NCBI GenBank assembly: GCA_027627225.1 | Contig: CM051025.1 | Location: 74,785,974 to 74,849,973, forward strand | Direction: 5' to 3' | DNA: 64,000 bases | From: Congeria kusceri | Lineage: Eukaryota > Mollusca > Bivalvia > Myida > Dreissenidae | Part shown: positions 1 to 13,789 of the stretch, in pieces | How positions within the stretch are numbered: position 1 is the first letter of the stretch | Layout of the letters: each line of letters begins with the position of its first letter | Notes under the pieces: generated by a model | Told to the model about the DNA's origin: nothing | The model's input: only the letters and a program-made list of their open reading frames with translations | Databases searched by the model: none | Position numbers and translations under genes: made by a program

Positions 1-321
1 TGTTTGGCAAGAAATGATGATCGGGAAATAGTTTTCAAATGATCAAGCAACTTCAAGCTCATGGCTTTGATGTACATGTAATAATGAAACAAAGACAGTG
101 GAATGTAGACAGATTTTGGTCGTTATTCGTAAACAAATACGATTCATAAATTATACATTTTAACATTTTAAGTATTAGATATGATCATGCACAGAAAACA
201 AAAACTACAAGTAAATGAGTATAAACTAACAACACAAATGTAATAATGAAACTATGTCTTGCACACAGACATGGCATTACATTTGCAAAACAAACGACTT
301 AAAACGCAGACCTTAGTTTAC

Positions 322-3300
322 CGCAGTACCACGGTCGCCGGAAGTTGTCATCCGTCAGGTTGCAGATGACGTCATATCCGCTGATGTACGGGTAGAAACT
401 GCACGGCGTCTCTTCAGCGATGCTTGGGTCACGCGGGTGTTGAAATAAAGCAGTGTTCATCACCGCGGGCGGACACGTGTACCTGAAAATTTAAAAATGT
501 GCATGACAGTTCTAAGGCGGTGACTGCAGTTAATATAAAGTTGTGTTTGTGCCGGTTTCGTGTTGTTTGTATTGTGTTAAGTTGTATGTGCAATTGGCCA
601 ATGGTCACATGCCTTTAATAAGTGACCATTTGATGTTAATAAGTGATTCCCTTCTGCTGATCCAGCTGATGTTTCACATATTTTATATGTATTAAAATTA
701 TGCGATTTTTTGTATTAAAAGAATTAGTATTCAAATAACCGAAATAATTTGGTTTGGAAGCCATGATATGTATGCCATGACTTCTTTTCTTGATTTGCTA
801 TTCAGAGTAGCTAAAAACGTTGTGGACTCAATCAACTGAAATAAAATGCATTGTGCGGTGGTGTGTACAGTTTGTCACCACATATCACGAGTGATAATTG
901 ATGCGCGCGCATTCCAAAGTTGGCATGCTGTGAAGTGAAAACAAAGGTCGATTTATTGTGATGTCCACGTACTAATATCTGGAAACAGAAGACAGGTTTA
1001 CTATATGTTTAACTCAAAGTACAAAGGGTATTTGATTCCGTTCTACGGTCGTTGTTACAGTCGCGGTGTTACCATTGTTGTGTTTTTTTGAAAATGTGAC
1101 AATTTGATCTAAAGGTGTAATACTGTAAACGATTGGTTTGTGAAGCATTCAAAGATTAACAGTGGCACGATTGCAGTTGTACAATTGTCATAGAACAATG
1201 AGGAATCATCTTTCTACTTTGAGATATTAAACTGTTACAAACATGTCCTCTATTATCAGGTTGTACATGACAATAACACATAAACAACGTTTGTTTACTG
1301 TAGAATGCGTGTACATATATTGATTACTTCCCGTGGTTGAAAACAGTCGTTCAGTCCTGTCAATTGCGACCGTACAAATTCCCAATAGCTTAACGCTGTT
1401 CACACTAAAACAACCTTCGTTTATATGCAGTAGCAACGGCCTCCCGCGTCATAATAATGGCGGCCCTGACTTCCGGTCGACCTTCCCAGAATGCCACAAA
1501 CTCGGCTTGGTAAGTTCCGTCATTGTTGTTCGCCACTTTGGCGGACGCTGCAGCCCCAGTAGAAGGCTCAAAAAGCCAGGCTCGAACCTTGAGTGGGAGT
1601 GTTTTAAAGTTTAATTTTGGACAGTTTTATACACGGACAACTTGCACGGAATTAAAGTGAAACTGCGGACATACAAACATTCAGTCAAGCAGACTTAAAC
1701 GATAAAAATAGACATATATAGATAACACAGACTGTTAACTCAACTCCTGATAAATGAATTGTACATTGGAAATGTATTCTGGGGTTAAGACTAGGAAGTA
1801 TTTCTATCAAAGGGTCTGCTGAACGTTTGTTTAAATAAGTTTTGAAAGCTTTAATGTGTACCTACTGTCTTGTGTATAACCCATTCAGTTGATAAATTGA
1901 ATGCAACAGGATACACATGTTTATTTATGGGACATATTCACGGACTGTCATATTGATAATTTGGCATAGATTTCAAAAACAAAAGTATATTGCCCGTACA
2001 TACAACGAAATGATGTAACACTAATGACGCAAATACACATTATACATGTATTCATAATTGGAAATTAAAATTTAAAAATAACAATAAAATTACAAGGCGT
2101 TTGTAACGCTTTTCGTCTGTATTTTGGAGAACATGGCGCTTTACAAATACAAAAAGTAATGCATATACGTCCCACTGGCCGAACGATTAGAATGGCAGAT
2201 ATTTTATCAGGATTTGATTTTTTTCCACAAAAACAACACAAAAGTCTGTGAATGTGAAACTTGCCCAACAGAAGAGTTGCTAAATACCTTAAACATATCG
2301 AATGGCAGGTATATTGATCTAAAGTAGCGGTATAAATATTGTACGATTTTATGGACCTGGCACTCATTAATATCCGGTAGCGCTCGGCTTTTTTATTTAT
2401 AAAGGTTTAACTTTTATCTAGCGTGTTAACCACGGATTTCATAGTCATATAACAACAAAAAAACCATCAACAAGTGTCAGGAAGAACAGCGCGGTGGATA
2501 GTGTTTTAGACTTTGAATCACAATGACTGTGGTTCGAATCCAGCCAAAATCTTTCTTTTTTCTTATTTTCTTTTACTTCAATATCACTTATTATCGTGAT
2601 ATTTTTCTTTATTTTGTTTTCTTTCCTTTTGTATTTTTCTTAGTTTAATTATTTTATGTACATAAAAAATGCATACACAAAACTCTGTTTCGCTCGCAGT
2701 ATCGATGCAGCTCTCTTCTGTTTCAGAATCGAGGTTGATGAGATTTCGTTATATGACGTCACCAAAATGATCAATGAAATAAATTTAAAAAAAAAAAAAA
2801 TGGAATAAATCAAAAATTCCTGTTTTGGGATTCGAACACAAAACATTATGCTTACAAACTTTGCATATTTACCACTGCACTACAGAAACAACTGTTAAGT
2901 AGTAAGGATTTAATAAATACATATTCATGTCTGAGTCTCCTATCTGGGTTAGTAGCTTAAAATAGATTTACGAAAATACACGGAATATTCATGAGTGCCA
3001 GGTCAATAAAATCGCACAAAACATGTTGTGAGCGGACCACTTGCAATTTTATGTTACTAAGTTTAATCTAATAAATCCCTGTACTGTTTATATTTGATTG
3101 AAATATCAATAGTCAATGGAGTAGGCAATCATTCCGGCAGACGACGCTGATTGAACAGTTAGCTGAGCTTATCAAACACAAGTTTATCAGAATTGTCATG
3201 ACATTTTGCTTAGTTTATTTTCTTTTAGGAAACTGTCTTATCTAAGTTCTTATAAAGTTATGCCCTATATCTGTTAAATACAATCTGACTAAAGTGCATG

Positions 3301-5542
3301 ATATCCTTTATAACAGTAGCGTATTTTAGGAGCTGATTTATGGGACTTTTTTCAGTATGACCTGAACCCCGTTTGCACTTAAAACATTATGATCATAATC
3401 AGACCTTTTCAAATAATATATAATTTCAAACTTTTTATCTTCAAACTTTCGATGCTGGTGATCCTTGTTTTGCCTTTCTGTTTTTATAAATATAATTTAT
3501 ACAGAAAACAAAAAAAATGGTAACGTACGCTGCAAGACGCACTAATACGTGTATAATGTTCTTTCAACTCACCACGTCACCTCCTGTCCGTCGTTTACGT
3601 CCCTGACGGTCAAATAACGCGATAGTCACGTTCACATGGTCTCCAATGTTCACGTGACCGTTTCCATGGAGCGTGAACTGTGACCTTGACGGATCGGGAA
3701 GATCAAGTAAGTCTTCAACATCCGGGTCATTCAAATATTTATCTTCCGGCCACGTGCCAAGTACTTCCGGTGCAGCTGTATGTCTGCACGTGCTATACAC
3801 AATGTCAGGTGCACGTGCTATACGACCCTCTGGCTTCTTGTATAATGTCTTTAGATCAAATCTGAAAATACATACAATTACCGTGCGTTTTATTCAAAAA
3901 AACGATACATATTTGACCATACTGAACAGTCTCTCTTTTCCCTTTACACCAGTTAGGTCGATTGATGAAAACCGATAATCCTAGCCGAAGGACGGCTGCT
4001 GATCGGTACTGATCGGAAATTCTCCGATCGAAACCGACGGTTTATGGTCGATATGATATCTTTGCAGGTCACCCTGCCTCAATAAACGAATCTCTTATGG
4101 ATGCACATTGCGACATATACGTACCGATCTCGTGTATCCGTCTTGGTATTTTCTTTGTTAAATTATCCCGATAAGAACTTAATTCTTCGCTTTATTGTTT
4201 GAACTCTTTCAAAATTTGAGAATTGAAAACCTGAAGGTACTAACTGCTACATTTTTTAAAATAAAAATTGACTTTTTTGCTTTTTTTTGCATTTTACCAC
4301 ATATGCTTTATATTTGAGAAAAATATTGAGAACATTTGCCGTAAATAAATGGTAAAATATTCTAGAAGTATAAACTACCTACTACTTTTGGCCAAAATGT
4401 ATTCAGGCAAAAGATGCCAAGTCTAGTTAGCACCCATAAAACTGATAAAATGACAAAATATGTGCAAGCAAAAGGCAATTAGGCAGAGTTGTTTTGATAA
4501 GATATTGGCGGAATAATTAAAAGAGATAATTAAACCAAATGAAAATAAACAGATCACTTCGCGTGTACTGCATTTGTGCCAAGTCATGAGGTAAGAGAAA
4601 ATAAAACCAGCTTTGAGGTCATACAAATAAAGAATATTTATATATTATTATTTTTCACATTTTAAGGACGATTAGTACAATATGCAGCTGTTTTAAAAAC
4701 CTTGAAACATTATCTCTACATGATGTTGCTTTTTGATTCTTTATTAGTAATATTTATTGATGAAATAAAACAATTTTCAACCTAAATGTATACTAAAATT
4801 AATTTTATTGTTTATTCCAATTTTTTTAATTCAAACTTGTACACAAATCAGGTTAATTTCAAGCTAGAATAAATGTACGCACTCAAAAAACAACATAATC
4901 AGCATACTTATAATCGTAAGACACTATTATATAACTGAAATAATAAGCACTGAACGGACCGTTTAATTTTATTATTTCCATTAGATTTCTGATTCTCAAG
5001 ACTTCACATTAAATTGAGTGAATATATTAGCATATGAAGAATGTACAATACAATCCCATATATAATAACATTTAATGTTTAAAATGAATAAATATGTTAT
5101 AAGATATGTTATTTCATTTCTATTACCAATTTCCCTGTAATTTTTTTCAGTATATAGTACAATTGATAATTTTTTTCCCCAAATATAAGCTTCTATTTAA
5201 GTCAATTTTAAACTTCAGTAATAACATTGCAAATAAATGAATGTCGATATTCGCTTGTAATTTAGGAGAAGTGAAATTTATGGTAAACACGCATAAAGTT
5301 TTTTCAATATTAACATAAATTAGAAACACAATGATGTTTATACTGACCTTCATGCACTATCATAAGTTTTGAACCGAACATTTTATTCAGGCAGACAGAA
5401 TTTAAATAAAAATAAAACCAAAATACACTAACCTGACATTAAGGAATGTTTCCGTCAAAATGACAAGGCCAAAAATAAATATGGCGCTGAAACATACTGA
5501 TTTCCGTTCCTTTGGCAGACCTATTTTACGAATTCCGTCCAT
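322..5542 (-). CDS. NXPE-like protein, 5' part (four exons, partial)
   Basis: Exons on the minus strand are 5433-5542, 3573-3861, 1415-1587 and 322-482. Their splice phases (2, 0, 2, 1) fit one another and give about 244 codons that continue beyond the left edge. Exon 1 starts at the ATG at 5542 and encodes a short basic N-terminus followed by a hydrophobic segment (about residues 16-30), as in a type II signal anchor. Exon 2 ends in GGD (130-132). Exon 3 has NNNDGTY (153-159) and WEG (167-169), typical of the Ig/filamin-like part of NXPE (neurexophilin and PC-esterase) proteins. Exon 4 ends at PWYC, another family motif. The C-terminal PC-esterase domain is not in the window. Expected site of action is the secretory pathway or cell surface; the substrate is unknown. 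The exon 3 donor (GTTGTT) is weak, and expression is unproven. Confidence 0.78.
2490..2560 (+). repeat. tRNA-like SINE head
   Basis: The segment has an A-box-like GGTGGATAGTG (about 2500) and a B-box GGTTCGAATCC (about 2531), spaced as in a tRNA-type polymerase III promoter, followed by a pyrimidine-rich tail. The arms do not fold into a convincing tRNA, so it is best read as a tRNA-derived SINE head. Copy B keeps only the A-box half (about 11370-11390), where the inverted segment begins. Confidence 0.55.
2815..2895 (-). repeat. tRNA-like polymerase III promoter segment (inverted in copy B)
   Basis: Read on the minus strand this has GTAGTGCAGTGGTAAATATG (A-box-like) and TGTTCGAATCC (B-box). 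The same sequence lies on the plus strand at about 11652-11728 in copy B, there with GGTTCGAATCC. It is probably the head of an old SINE rather than a working tRNA gene, because no complete acceptor stem is seen. Confidence 0.5.
2815..3146. repeat. Segment inverted relative to copy B
   Basis: The reverse complement of this roughly 330-bp segment matches 11391-11728, while sequence on both sides aligns in direct orientation (up to about 2515/11390 and again from about 3165/11735). The segment contains GAGTGCCAGGTCAATAAAAT (2996-3015), which is the inverse of a similar word at about 2346-2366. This gives an inverted repeat that could have mediated the flip. Confidence 0.75.
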
Positions 5543-6084
5543 TATTTAAATGAACTATTTCTAACTAATTCGCTTATTGAACTCAAACAAGCAAAACAAT
5601 GTTATCACTTTTTAAACCTCATGCGAAAAGTGTCTCCATTTTCAACAATAAAGATAAGTTGGTTTTACACGACCGAGTATTGATAACATACAGAACGCGA
5701 TTGATAGTATTCAATTCAGTTTTAACCGTGCAACCATTAGCCTTATCTGTGAGTAATGCTTTCCTTCCTTGTAATATACTTGAGTGTACGGAGACACGTT
5801 TCAACCACGCAAAAGAAGACATACCCGCTTAGAAGGCGATCCATAGTCGTTTTGTTTTTCTCCTCGCAGCGGTTACTTCCTCCTGGCGGTTTACAGAAAT
5901 CACTTCCGCCACAAGTGAAATTTGGAAAAACATATTTTTTTTTAATTTATGATTTTTATTAATTATTATTTTATAAAACTCCCATAAAATATATTTCATT
6001 ATTGGTTTATATATTTTTTTAGGGTTAAAATAGACAAAAAAGAGATGACTAAATTACAAAAAGGGAAATATAACATTATCAATA

Positions 6085-6180
6085 TCCTAATCCTCCTCCT
6101 CCTCCTCCTCCATATCATCATCCTCTTTCTTCGCCTCCTCATCATCATATCATCATCATCATCAACAACAACGAAATCAT
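6085..6180. repeat. CTC/ATC pyrimidine-rich microsatellite
   Basis: Degenerate TCC and TCA triplets form a short pyrimidine tract. It matches 17936-18058 in copy B, where it has expanded. It produces spurious open frames rich in leucine and serine. Confidence 0.7.
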
Positions 6181-6994
6181 CATCAGATCTTAAATTTCTC
6201 TACTTACCAATCAATATAACTGAAAACAAAACGTTTAGAAACACTATAACCATCGTCATCAACCACCCTACTAAAACTATCCTCAACCGTAGTTTCATTT
6301 CTGCACAACCGACAATTTTCAACGAAATGGCATTCGCAGCACATAATGAAAATATATCCAAAGCCATATCATGAAGAGTCTGGTTTGTTCTTCCGTTAGC
6401 AACTTGCAACTATACAAAGCAAATTTTTGCTGGCAGAATGCCATACAATACATTTACCCTTCACTTTCGGTAAAAATGGCCAAACTAAATAGAATAGCTT
6501 AAAGTTCACTGTAAGGATCAAAAGAAGTCGTTTGTTTCCGCTAACGTCTTGGAAAAAGTATGGTATGTAGGTAGGCATAATGTTTTTTTCATTAACTTGT
6601 TTTTCACAGATCTACATCCGCTTTAACAACTTGTTTAGTAATCGGTTATAACTTAACTTTTATAACTTATGAAAACTAATTACAAAAACAAAGATACACT
6701 TAATATTTAATAGGCAGTTTATGTAAAACAATTTGAAACCAAAGCCAAACTTTCCAAGTTCACAATCTTCACTTCTGACATGAGTTCCTATTTCCTTTTC
6801 CCATGGGGGCGCTTTGTTCTTGTGTTTTTCCCATTTTAAACACATAGTGACACTGTTCAAATTAGTAGTTCTTCTGTAGAGTTATTTCAACTCGTGCACT
6901 AGGGAAGCCACAATAGCCACAAACATCCTTCCTTGAAGTTGAATTAAATTTGCAGGTATAAACACATGTTTCAATAGGGTTTTCACAATATTTC

Positions 6995-7280
6995 CCCTCG
7001 GTTCTGTGGTCTAGTGGTAACGCACTGGCTTTACAATTCAGGGTTGGCAGGTTCAACCCCCGCCACACCCTAAACTACCTACTCGGTTTTCGCATAGGAC
7101 TTTAAACCGAGGTGCAGTGTACTAGGTGCTTCAAACCGCACTAAAAGACACGGGGACGCCTCTGGAACGGGGCGTCATCTGAATCTTGCACTATCCCCCG
7201 TAACCCAACTAACAAGTCTGCTGGGGGCGATGGTCATATGGCAGAGAATCCCGTGCAGTCGATAAAGATGTACTACACAC
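6995..7280 (+). repeat. tRNA-derived SINE
   Basis: The head reads TCTGTGGTCTAGTGGTAACG (A-box TGGTCTAGTGG) and then GGTTCAACCCC (B-box), about 40 bp apart as in a tRNA. A non-tRNA body of about 200 bp follows, with GC-rich blocks (GGGGCGTCATC, CTGGGGGCGATGG), ending in an AC-rich tail near 7285. This is the classic tRNA head plus body plan of molluscan SINEs. The family is not assigned. Confidence 0.8.
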
Positions 7281-8021
7281 ACACGTGTTTATAATTGGTT
7301 CCTGGTCACAACACCTCTTGGAGATAAGTACACAAGTTCTGCATCAATAGACGCTTTTTGCCATTTATTATTCATAAGCACCTGCACACATTCAAACTTT
7401 ATTAAGGCATAGACGCTTGTTATTGTTAAATGTGCGCTCAAATGATCAGTTATTGTCAGTATTTAGGCATAAAGCGTCGACACACTTTGCACAATGAGAT
7501 TTATTTACTAAAGCTAACCGCGCCATGGCAAAGTTGTAACAAAATTCGACAAACTATTGTATACAAACGTTTAAACAACACCAATACTATTGGCGTTGCT
7601 GCCTATACTGGTTCCGCGGTAGTAATAGAATATTAAAATAACATGTCTAGATGCCGGATGCCATTCTAGTTACTGCCTTAATAATGAAAAGTTTAATATT
7701 ATTCGAAAAAGACGCAAAAACATGGTCGGTCGGGTAGGTGGAAAAAAAACCCCACTTTACACAACACTCTATGCCAAAAATCTAAAGAAGCCTTACAAAT
7801 GGACGCATTTAAATAAATCTCAACCGATCCTGCTTTAAATTTATCTATAAAACTATCTTTGTTTGAAAAAACACACATCTCTAAAATATGACATATTGAG
7901 ATTATTTTACCTGCGAGCCAATCGAGCAGAGGAAGGAAGATAATGCAAAGAAGAAAAAACACACTTTAAACACACCAGCGTATTCTGAGTACACCTTCCG
8001 GTATTTTAATCACCGCGTTTT

Positions 8022-8275
8022 TTGACTATTGGTGGAAGCCAACGGTCTTTTGAGAAGGTAATTTCCAAACCAGGTATCGCGGAAAACTACTTCTTTTCTT
8101 TGCAGGCTACGAGTCAGTAAATAGGAAGCTAAAAGGGACCTTCTTCAAAACAGCAAAAAATCACGCCTGTTTTCTTACCTTTCAATTATTTAAGATATGT
8201 ATGTCATGTGTATAATAATGTGCATATTATGTAATTTATTACAATTACAGTTTCCAAAAAGTCAATTATACTTTT
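8022..8275. repeat. Dispersed repeat, copy 1
   Basis: About 250 bp matching 13112-13350 in the same orientation. Shared words include AACGGTCTTTTG, CAGGCTACGA and TTCAAAACAGCAAA. It lies outside the duplicated block, whereas the second copy sits inside an insertion in copy B, so it is an interspersed element rather than part of the segmental duplication. Confidence 0.8.
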
Positions 8276-11200
8276 AACGAACCTGATGCAACGTTAAGAA
8301 CTATGTTTCGCTGAAGAACATGGCATTGTTTTCCCTGAAAGAAATACAAAACATCCAGTACTTAGTGTGCGCAAACATTGTATGGGGTAAAGTAAAATTG
8401 TATTCAGTAAGTATACACATTTTTACAAAATATGTATTATAATCAGTAAATATTATAGGTAATACATGTATATCATATCAAATTTTATATATCACACAGC
8501 TATGAACGTTAATATCGATGGGATAGCTTTGGAACATTAAACTGACACTGACCTTTATGAATGAATGCGTTACAAGTCCGTCAATGAATACATTAATTTC
8601 CGTTATATCAATGTAAGATTATTCCATTGCAAATGCAGTTATGACATTAATAAATACGCGAAACACGTACACGAACAAAATCAACTATAAATATAGAAGA
8701 TAATTCAAGCGTGTAAGTATGCTAAACATGAGTTGTTGAGTGTCAGGTTAATGCGTCCGAGGTATAACGTACGATGCAAACACGGCCTGTTCTGTTGACG
8801 TCAGGTGGTCAAATTACTATGAAATGTAGAACGAAATTGCAAACTTGCAATGTTAATGTGTTAGAACCAGTTTCGAAGAAATCTGTATTGTAACATTGAC
8901 TCTTCGTTGTATAGCACTAGATATACATGAACTGAGTAATCCAAACATTGGCAAAATGGCGAAAGACATAACACAGCAAAAAGCATTCCATTCTTGGATA
9001 CAAGCAATACAAACAACTGCATAAAGTATCATTTATCATATGTTACATTTGTTAGAAATAAATGGAATACACATTGGTTAGCAATTATTGTTGAATACAG
9101 GTATGCCAGGCAACACTTCTAAATCAACAGTTACGCATACGTTACAAATGATGCTCGGTCGTAGAGATTATTTTCAAGTTGCAAATACGTGTATGAGGTA
9201 TGTATGTTAAAGTTATAAATCATTATTAAGTAAATATGTGTTATCATTTATACCGGTATATTGGAAATGTCAGTTGTAATCAAGAGCATTCTGGCGGTAA
9301 AGTTCTAGAGGCAATGAGCAATGGATACTTGTCTTTGTCTTTGTCTAGTGCAGTTAATGAAAACATTACAAATGCAGAGTGTTTGTGATATAGAATGACA
9401 AAGAGTATCTTATATAGTGACGGATTATGCACAATATGTAACAAATCTTGGTTAGGGGTTTCAACTGGATTTTTGTTTGGCAAGAAATGACGATCAGGAA
9501 ATATTTCTCAAATGATCAAGCAACTTCAAGCTCATGGCTTTGATGTACATGTTATAATGGAACTAACGACAATGGAATTCAGTCAGAGTATAGATATGAA
9601 TACAACAGATTTTGGTCGTTATTCGTGCGCAAATATCATCCATAAATTATACATTTTAAGTATTAGATATAATCATGTACAGAATACAAAAACTACAAGT
9701 ACATGAGTATAAACTAACAACACAAATGTAATAATAAAGCACTATCTTGCACACACACATGTATCAAATGGCTTTAAATTTGAAAACAAACGACTTAAAA
9801 ACGCAGACCTTGGTTTACCGCAGTACCACGGTCGCCAGAAGTTATCTTCCGTCAGGTTGCAGATGACGTCATATCCGCTGATGTACGGGTAGAAACTGCA
9901 CGGCGTCTCTTCAGCGATGCTTGGGGTCACGCGGGTGTTGAAATAAAGCAGTGTTCATCACCGCGGGCGGACACGTGTACCTGAAAATAAAAAAAAATTG
10001 CATGACAGTTGCAAGGCGGTGACCGCAGTTTAATTTGAAGTTGTGTTTGTGCCGGTTTCGTGTTGTTTGTATTGTGTTGAGTTGTATGTGCATTTGGCAA
10101 ATGATCACATGCCTTTAATAAGTGACCATTTGATGCTAATAAGTGATTCCCTCCTGCTGACCTAGCTGGTGTTTTACATAATTTATATTTATAAAAAAGA
10201 TATGCGAGTTTTGGTATTAAAAGATTTAGTGTTCAAATAATCGAAATAATTTGGTTTGGAAGCCATCATATATATATATGCCATGACTTATTTTCTTGAT
10301 TTGCTATTCAACTTAGCTAAAAACGTTAAACTGGTGGCATTATTGTACACAGAACAACTTGAATTCGATCAACTGAAATAAAATGAATTGTGCGGTGATG
10401 TGTACAATTTGTCACCACATATCACGATTGATAATTGTTGCGCGCGCATTCCAAAGTTGGCATGCTGTGAATGAAAACAAAGGTCGATTTATTGTGATTT
10501 TGACGTAATATCTGGAAACAAGAGACAGGTTTACTATATGTTTCATTCAAAGTGACAATTTGATCTTAAGTTGTAATACTGTAAACGATCGAATTGTGAA
10601 GCATTCATTGATCAACAGTGGCACAATTGCAGTTGTTAAAATAGTCATAGAACAATGGTGAATCATCTGTCTACTTTGTGATATTAAACTGTTACAGACA
10701 TGTCCTCTGTTTTCAGGTTGTACATCACAATAATACATAAACAACGTTTGTTTACTGTGGAATGCGTGTACATATATTGATTACTTCCCTTGGTTGAAAA
10801 CAGTCGTTCAGTCCTGTCAATTGCGACCGTACAAATTCCCAATAGCTTAACGCTGTTCACACTAAAACAACCTTCGTTTATATGCAGTAGCAACGGCCTC
10901 CCGCGTCATAATAATGGAGGCCCCATAATAATTTGGCATAGAACTCAAAAACTAAAGTATATTGCACGTTCATATGACGAAATGATGTAACACTAATGAC
11001 GCAAATACACATTATATATGTATTCATAATTGGAAATAATTGGTCTGCATTTTGGAAAACATGTGTATGCCGCGTTACAAATATAAAAAAGTAATACATA
11101 TACGTTTTTCTTCCACAAAACAACACAAAAGTCTGTGATTGTGAAACTTGCCCAACAGAAGAGTTGCTAAATACATTAAACATATTGAATGGCAGGAATA

Positions 11201-13047
11201 TAAAGAAACTGTATAAATATTGTACGATTTTATGGACCTGGCACTCATTAATCTCCGGTAGCGCTCGGCTGTTTTATTTATAATCGGTTTAACTTTTATC
11301 TAGCGTGTAAAGCACGGATTTCACATTCATATAACAAAAAAACCCATCAACAAGTGTCAGGAAGAATAGCGCGGTGGATAGTGTTTGAGCGTTGTCTGCC
11401 GGAATGATTGCGTACTCCATTGACTATTGACATTTAAATCAAATGTAAACAGCACAGCGATTTATTAGATTAAAATAAGTTACATAAAATTTCAAGTGAT
11501 TCGCTCACATGTATTGTGGGATTTTATTGACCTGGCACTCATGAATATTCCGTGTATTTTCGTAAATCTATTTTAAGTTACTAACCCAGATAGGAGACTC
11601 AGACATGAATATGTATTTATTAAATCCTTACTACGTAACAGTTTTTTCGGTAGTGCAGTGGTAAATATGCAAAGTTTGTAAACATAACGATTTGGGTTCG
11701 AATCCCAGAACAGGCATTTTTGATCAAACACAAGTTTATCAGAATTGTCAGGAAATTTTGCTTAGTTTATTTACTTTTAGGAAACTGTCTTATCTAAGTT
11801 CTTATAAATTTATGCCATATAGCTGTTAAATACAATCTGACTTAAGTGCATGATATCCTTTATAAAAGTAGCGTATTTTAGGAGTTGACTTATCGGACTT
11901 TTTTCAGTATGACCTGAACCCGGTTTGAACTTAAAAGATTATAATAATAATCAGACCTTTTCAAATAATATATAATTTCTAACTTTTTATTTTCAAACTT
12001 TCGATACTAGTGATCTTTGTTTTGCCTTTCTGTTTTTACGAATATAATTTATACAGAAAACAGAAAAATTAGTAAAGTACGCTGCAAGACGCACTAATAC
12101 GTGTATAATGTTCTTTCAACTCACCATGTCACCTCCTGTTCGTCGTTTACGTCCCTAACGGTAAAATAACGCGATAGTCACGTTCACATGGACTCCGATG
12201 TTCACGTGACCGTTTCCGTGGGGCGTGAACTGTGACCCTGACGGATCGGGAAGATCAAATAAGTCTTCAACATCCGGGTCATTCAAATATTTTTCTTCCT
12301 GCCACGTGCCAAGTACTTCCGGCTCAGCTGGGATATGTCTGCACGTGCGATACACAATGTCAGGTGCACGTGCTATACGACCCTCTGGCTTCTTGTATAA
12401 TGTCTTTAGATCAAATCTAAAAATACATACAATCACCGTGCGTTTTATTCAAAAACGGTACATATTTGACCATACTGAACAGTCTCTCTTTTCCCTTTAC
12501 AACAGTTAGGTGGGTTGATGAAAACCGATAATCCTGTCCGAAAGACGGCTGCTGATCGGTACTGATCGGAAATTCTCCAATCGAAACCGACGGTTTATGG
12601 TCGATAAGTGTTTATGTTTACGACATCGTTGCAGGTCACCCTGCCTGAAGAATCTCTAATGGATGCATTGCGACATACAAGTACCAATCTCGTGTACCCG
12701 AGTTGGCATTTTCTTTGTAAAATTATCCCGATAAGAATTTAATTGTTTGCTTTATTGTTTTAACTCTTTCAAAATTTGAGGGTTGAAACCAGATGGTACT
12801 AACCGCTACATTTTTTAAAATCAAAATGGACTTTTTTTTGCTTTTTGCTTTTTGCTTTTTTTGCATTTTACCACATATGCTTTATATTTGAGAAATATAT
12901 TGAGAACATTTGCAATACATAAATGGTATAATATTCCAGAAGTGTAAAGTACTTACTACTTTTGCTCAACATGTATTCAGGCAAAATATTTCAAGTTTAG
13001 TTAACACACATTAACTGATAAAATGACAAAATATGTACAAGCAAAAG

Positions 13048-13789
13048 GCACCAACATGTTCTGCCAAGTATGTTAGTAATACTTTTTAATTGTCTGCAGA
13101 TTTCAGACTGTTCGCGGAAGTCAACGGTCTTTTGTGAGGGTAATTTCCAAAACAGGTGTCGCGGAAAACAACATATATTATTTGCAGGCTACGAATAAGT
13201 AAATCGAAACCTGCAAGGATCCTCCTTCAAAACAGCAAACATTATCGCCTGTTTTCTTAGCTTTTAATAATTTAAGATAATGTATGTCATGTGTATTATA
13301 ATGTGTATATCATGTCATTTATTACAAGTACAATTTCGAAAAAATTCAAAAATTTTGACAACAATTTACTGCAATGTATTAATTTTAAACTGTAGTATTG
13401 AAAATTGAGAGCACGCATCGTATGGCCTACGTTTGACTTCGTAGGCTAAGAATCACTAACAATCGCTGCCCCTAACTACCACGCTTCTTCGGTTATTCTG
13501 CATGGCTCGTTGCAGATTCACCTGTTAACTGGCATATATTTAATTCCCTTTGCACTAGAAGCATATTTGTTCGTCACTTACAATTAATTTATATTATGAT
13601 GTTGTCCCCTATTGAATAAGAAGCTATATTATCAAGTTTAACTGTGGAAAATTGAACTTCATTCAAACAAATGTTTCCCTTTTAGCAAAAATGCATAATC
13701 ATAGTTCATATACGTTAAGCTTCTTTTCTCGCCAACAGTCTTTCTGCGCTGTCAGCGTTATGATTAATTTTTTGAATCAAGAACATTTA
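13048..13789. mobile_element. Insertion in copy B intron 1, carrying a dispersed repeat
   Basis: Copy A is continuous here (about 4475-4482) while copy B has about 740 bp extra. The insert contains the second copy of the 8022-8275 repeat (13112-13350) and some 430 bp of unrecognised sequence. No coding frame, clear inverted termini or target duplication could be defined by eye. The empty site in copy A makes the insertion call firm even though the element class is unknown. Confidence 0.7.

Larger units (their letters stand above)
1..6199. repeat. Segmental duplication, copy A
   Basis: This block is repeated at 9474-18090 in the same orientation. Position 1 aligns with 9474, and the similarity ends where both copies read AGATCTTAAATTTCT (6199 and 18090). 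It contains four exons of an NXPE-like gene with its introns and upstream flank. The left limit lies outside the window. Copy A lacks two long insertions found in the first intron of copy B, and keeps about 490 bp around exon 3 that copy B has lost. Similarity is high in exons and introns alike, so the duplication is fairly recent. Confidence 0.9.
6200..9473. other. Spacer between duplication copies
   Basis: No gene is supported here. It holds a SINE (6995-7280) and a dispersed repeat (8022-8275). Short open frames, such as one on the minus strand at 7699-7962, have no recognisable motif or supporting exon neighbours. Some of the right part may be the flank of copy B whose counterpart lies left of the window. 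Confidence 0.6.

Noticed and set aside
1333..1614. Plus-strand 93-codon frame
   Set aside because: Antisense to NXPE-like exon 3, which has the NNNDGTY and WEG motifs and phase-matched borders.
3673..3978. Plus-strand frames across 3673-3978 and 12225-12509
   Set aside because: They lie opposite NXPE-like exon 2. The minus strand has splice sites and family motifs and the plus strand has none.
6995..7070. Functional tRNA gene
   Set aside because: A and B boxes are good but the arms pair poorly, and a SINE body with a tail follows.
7699..7962. Minus-strand 87-codon frame as a gene
   Set aside because: No motif, no splice partner, no repeat copy to compare; length is within chance in AT-rich DNA.
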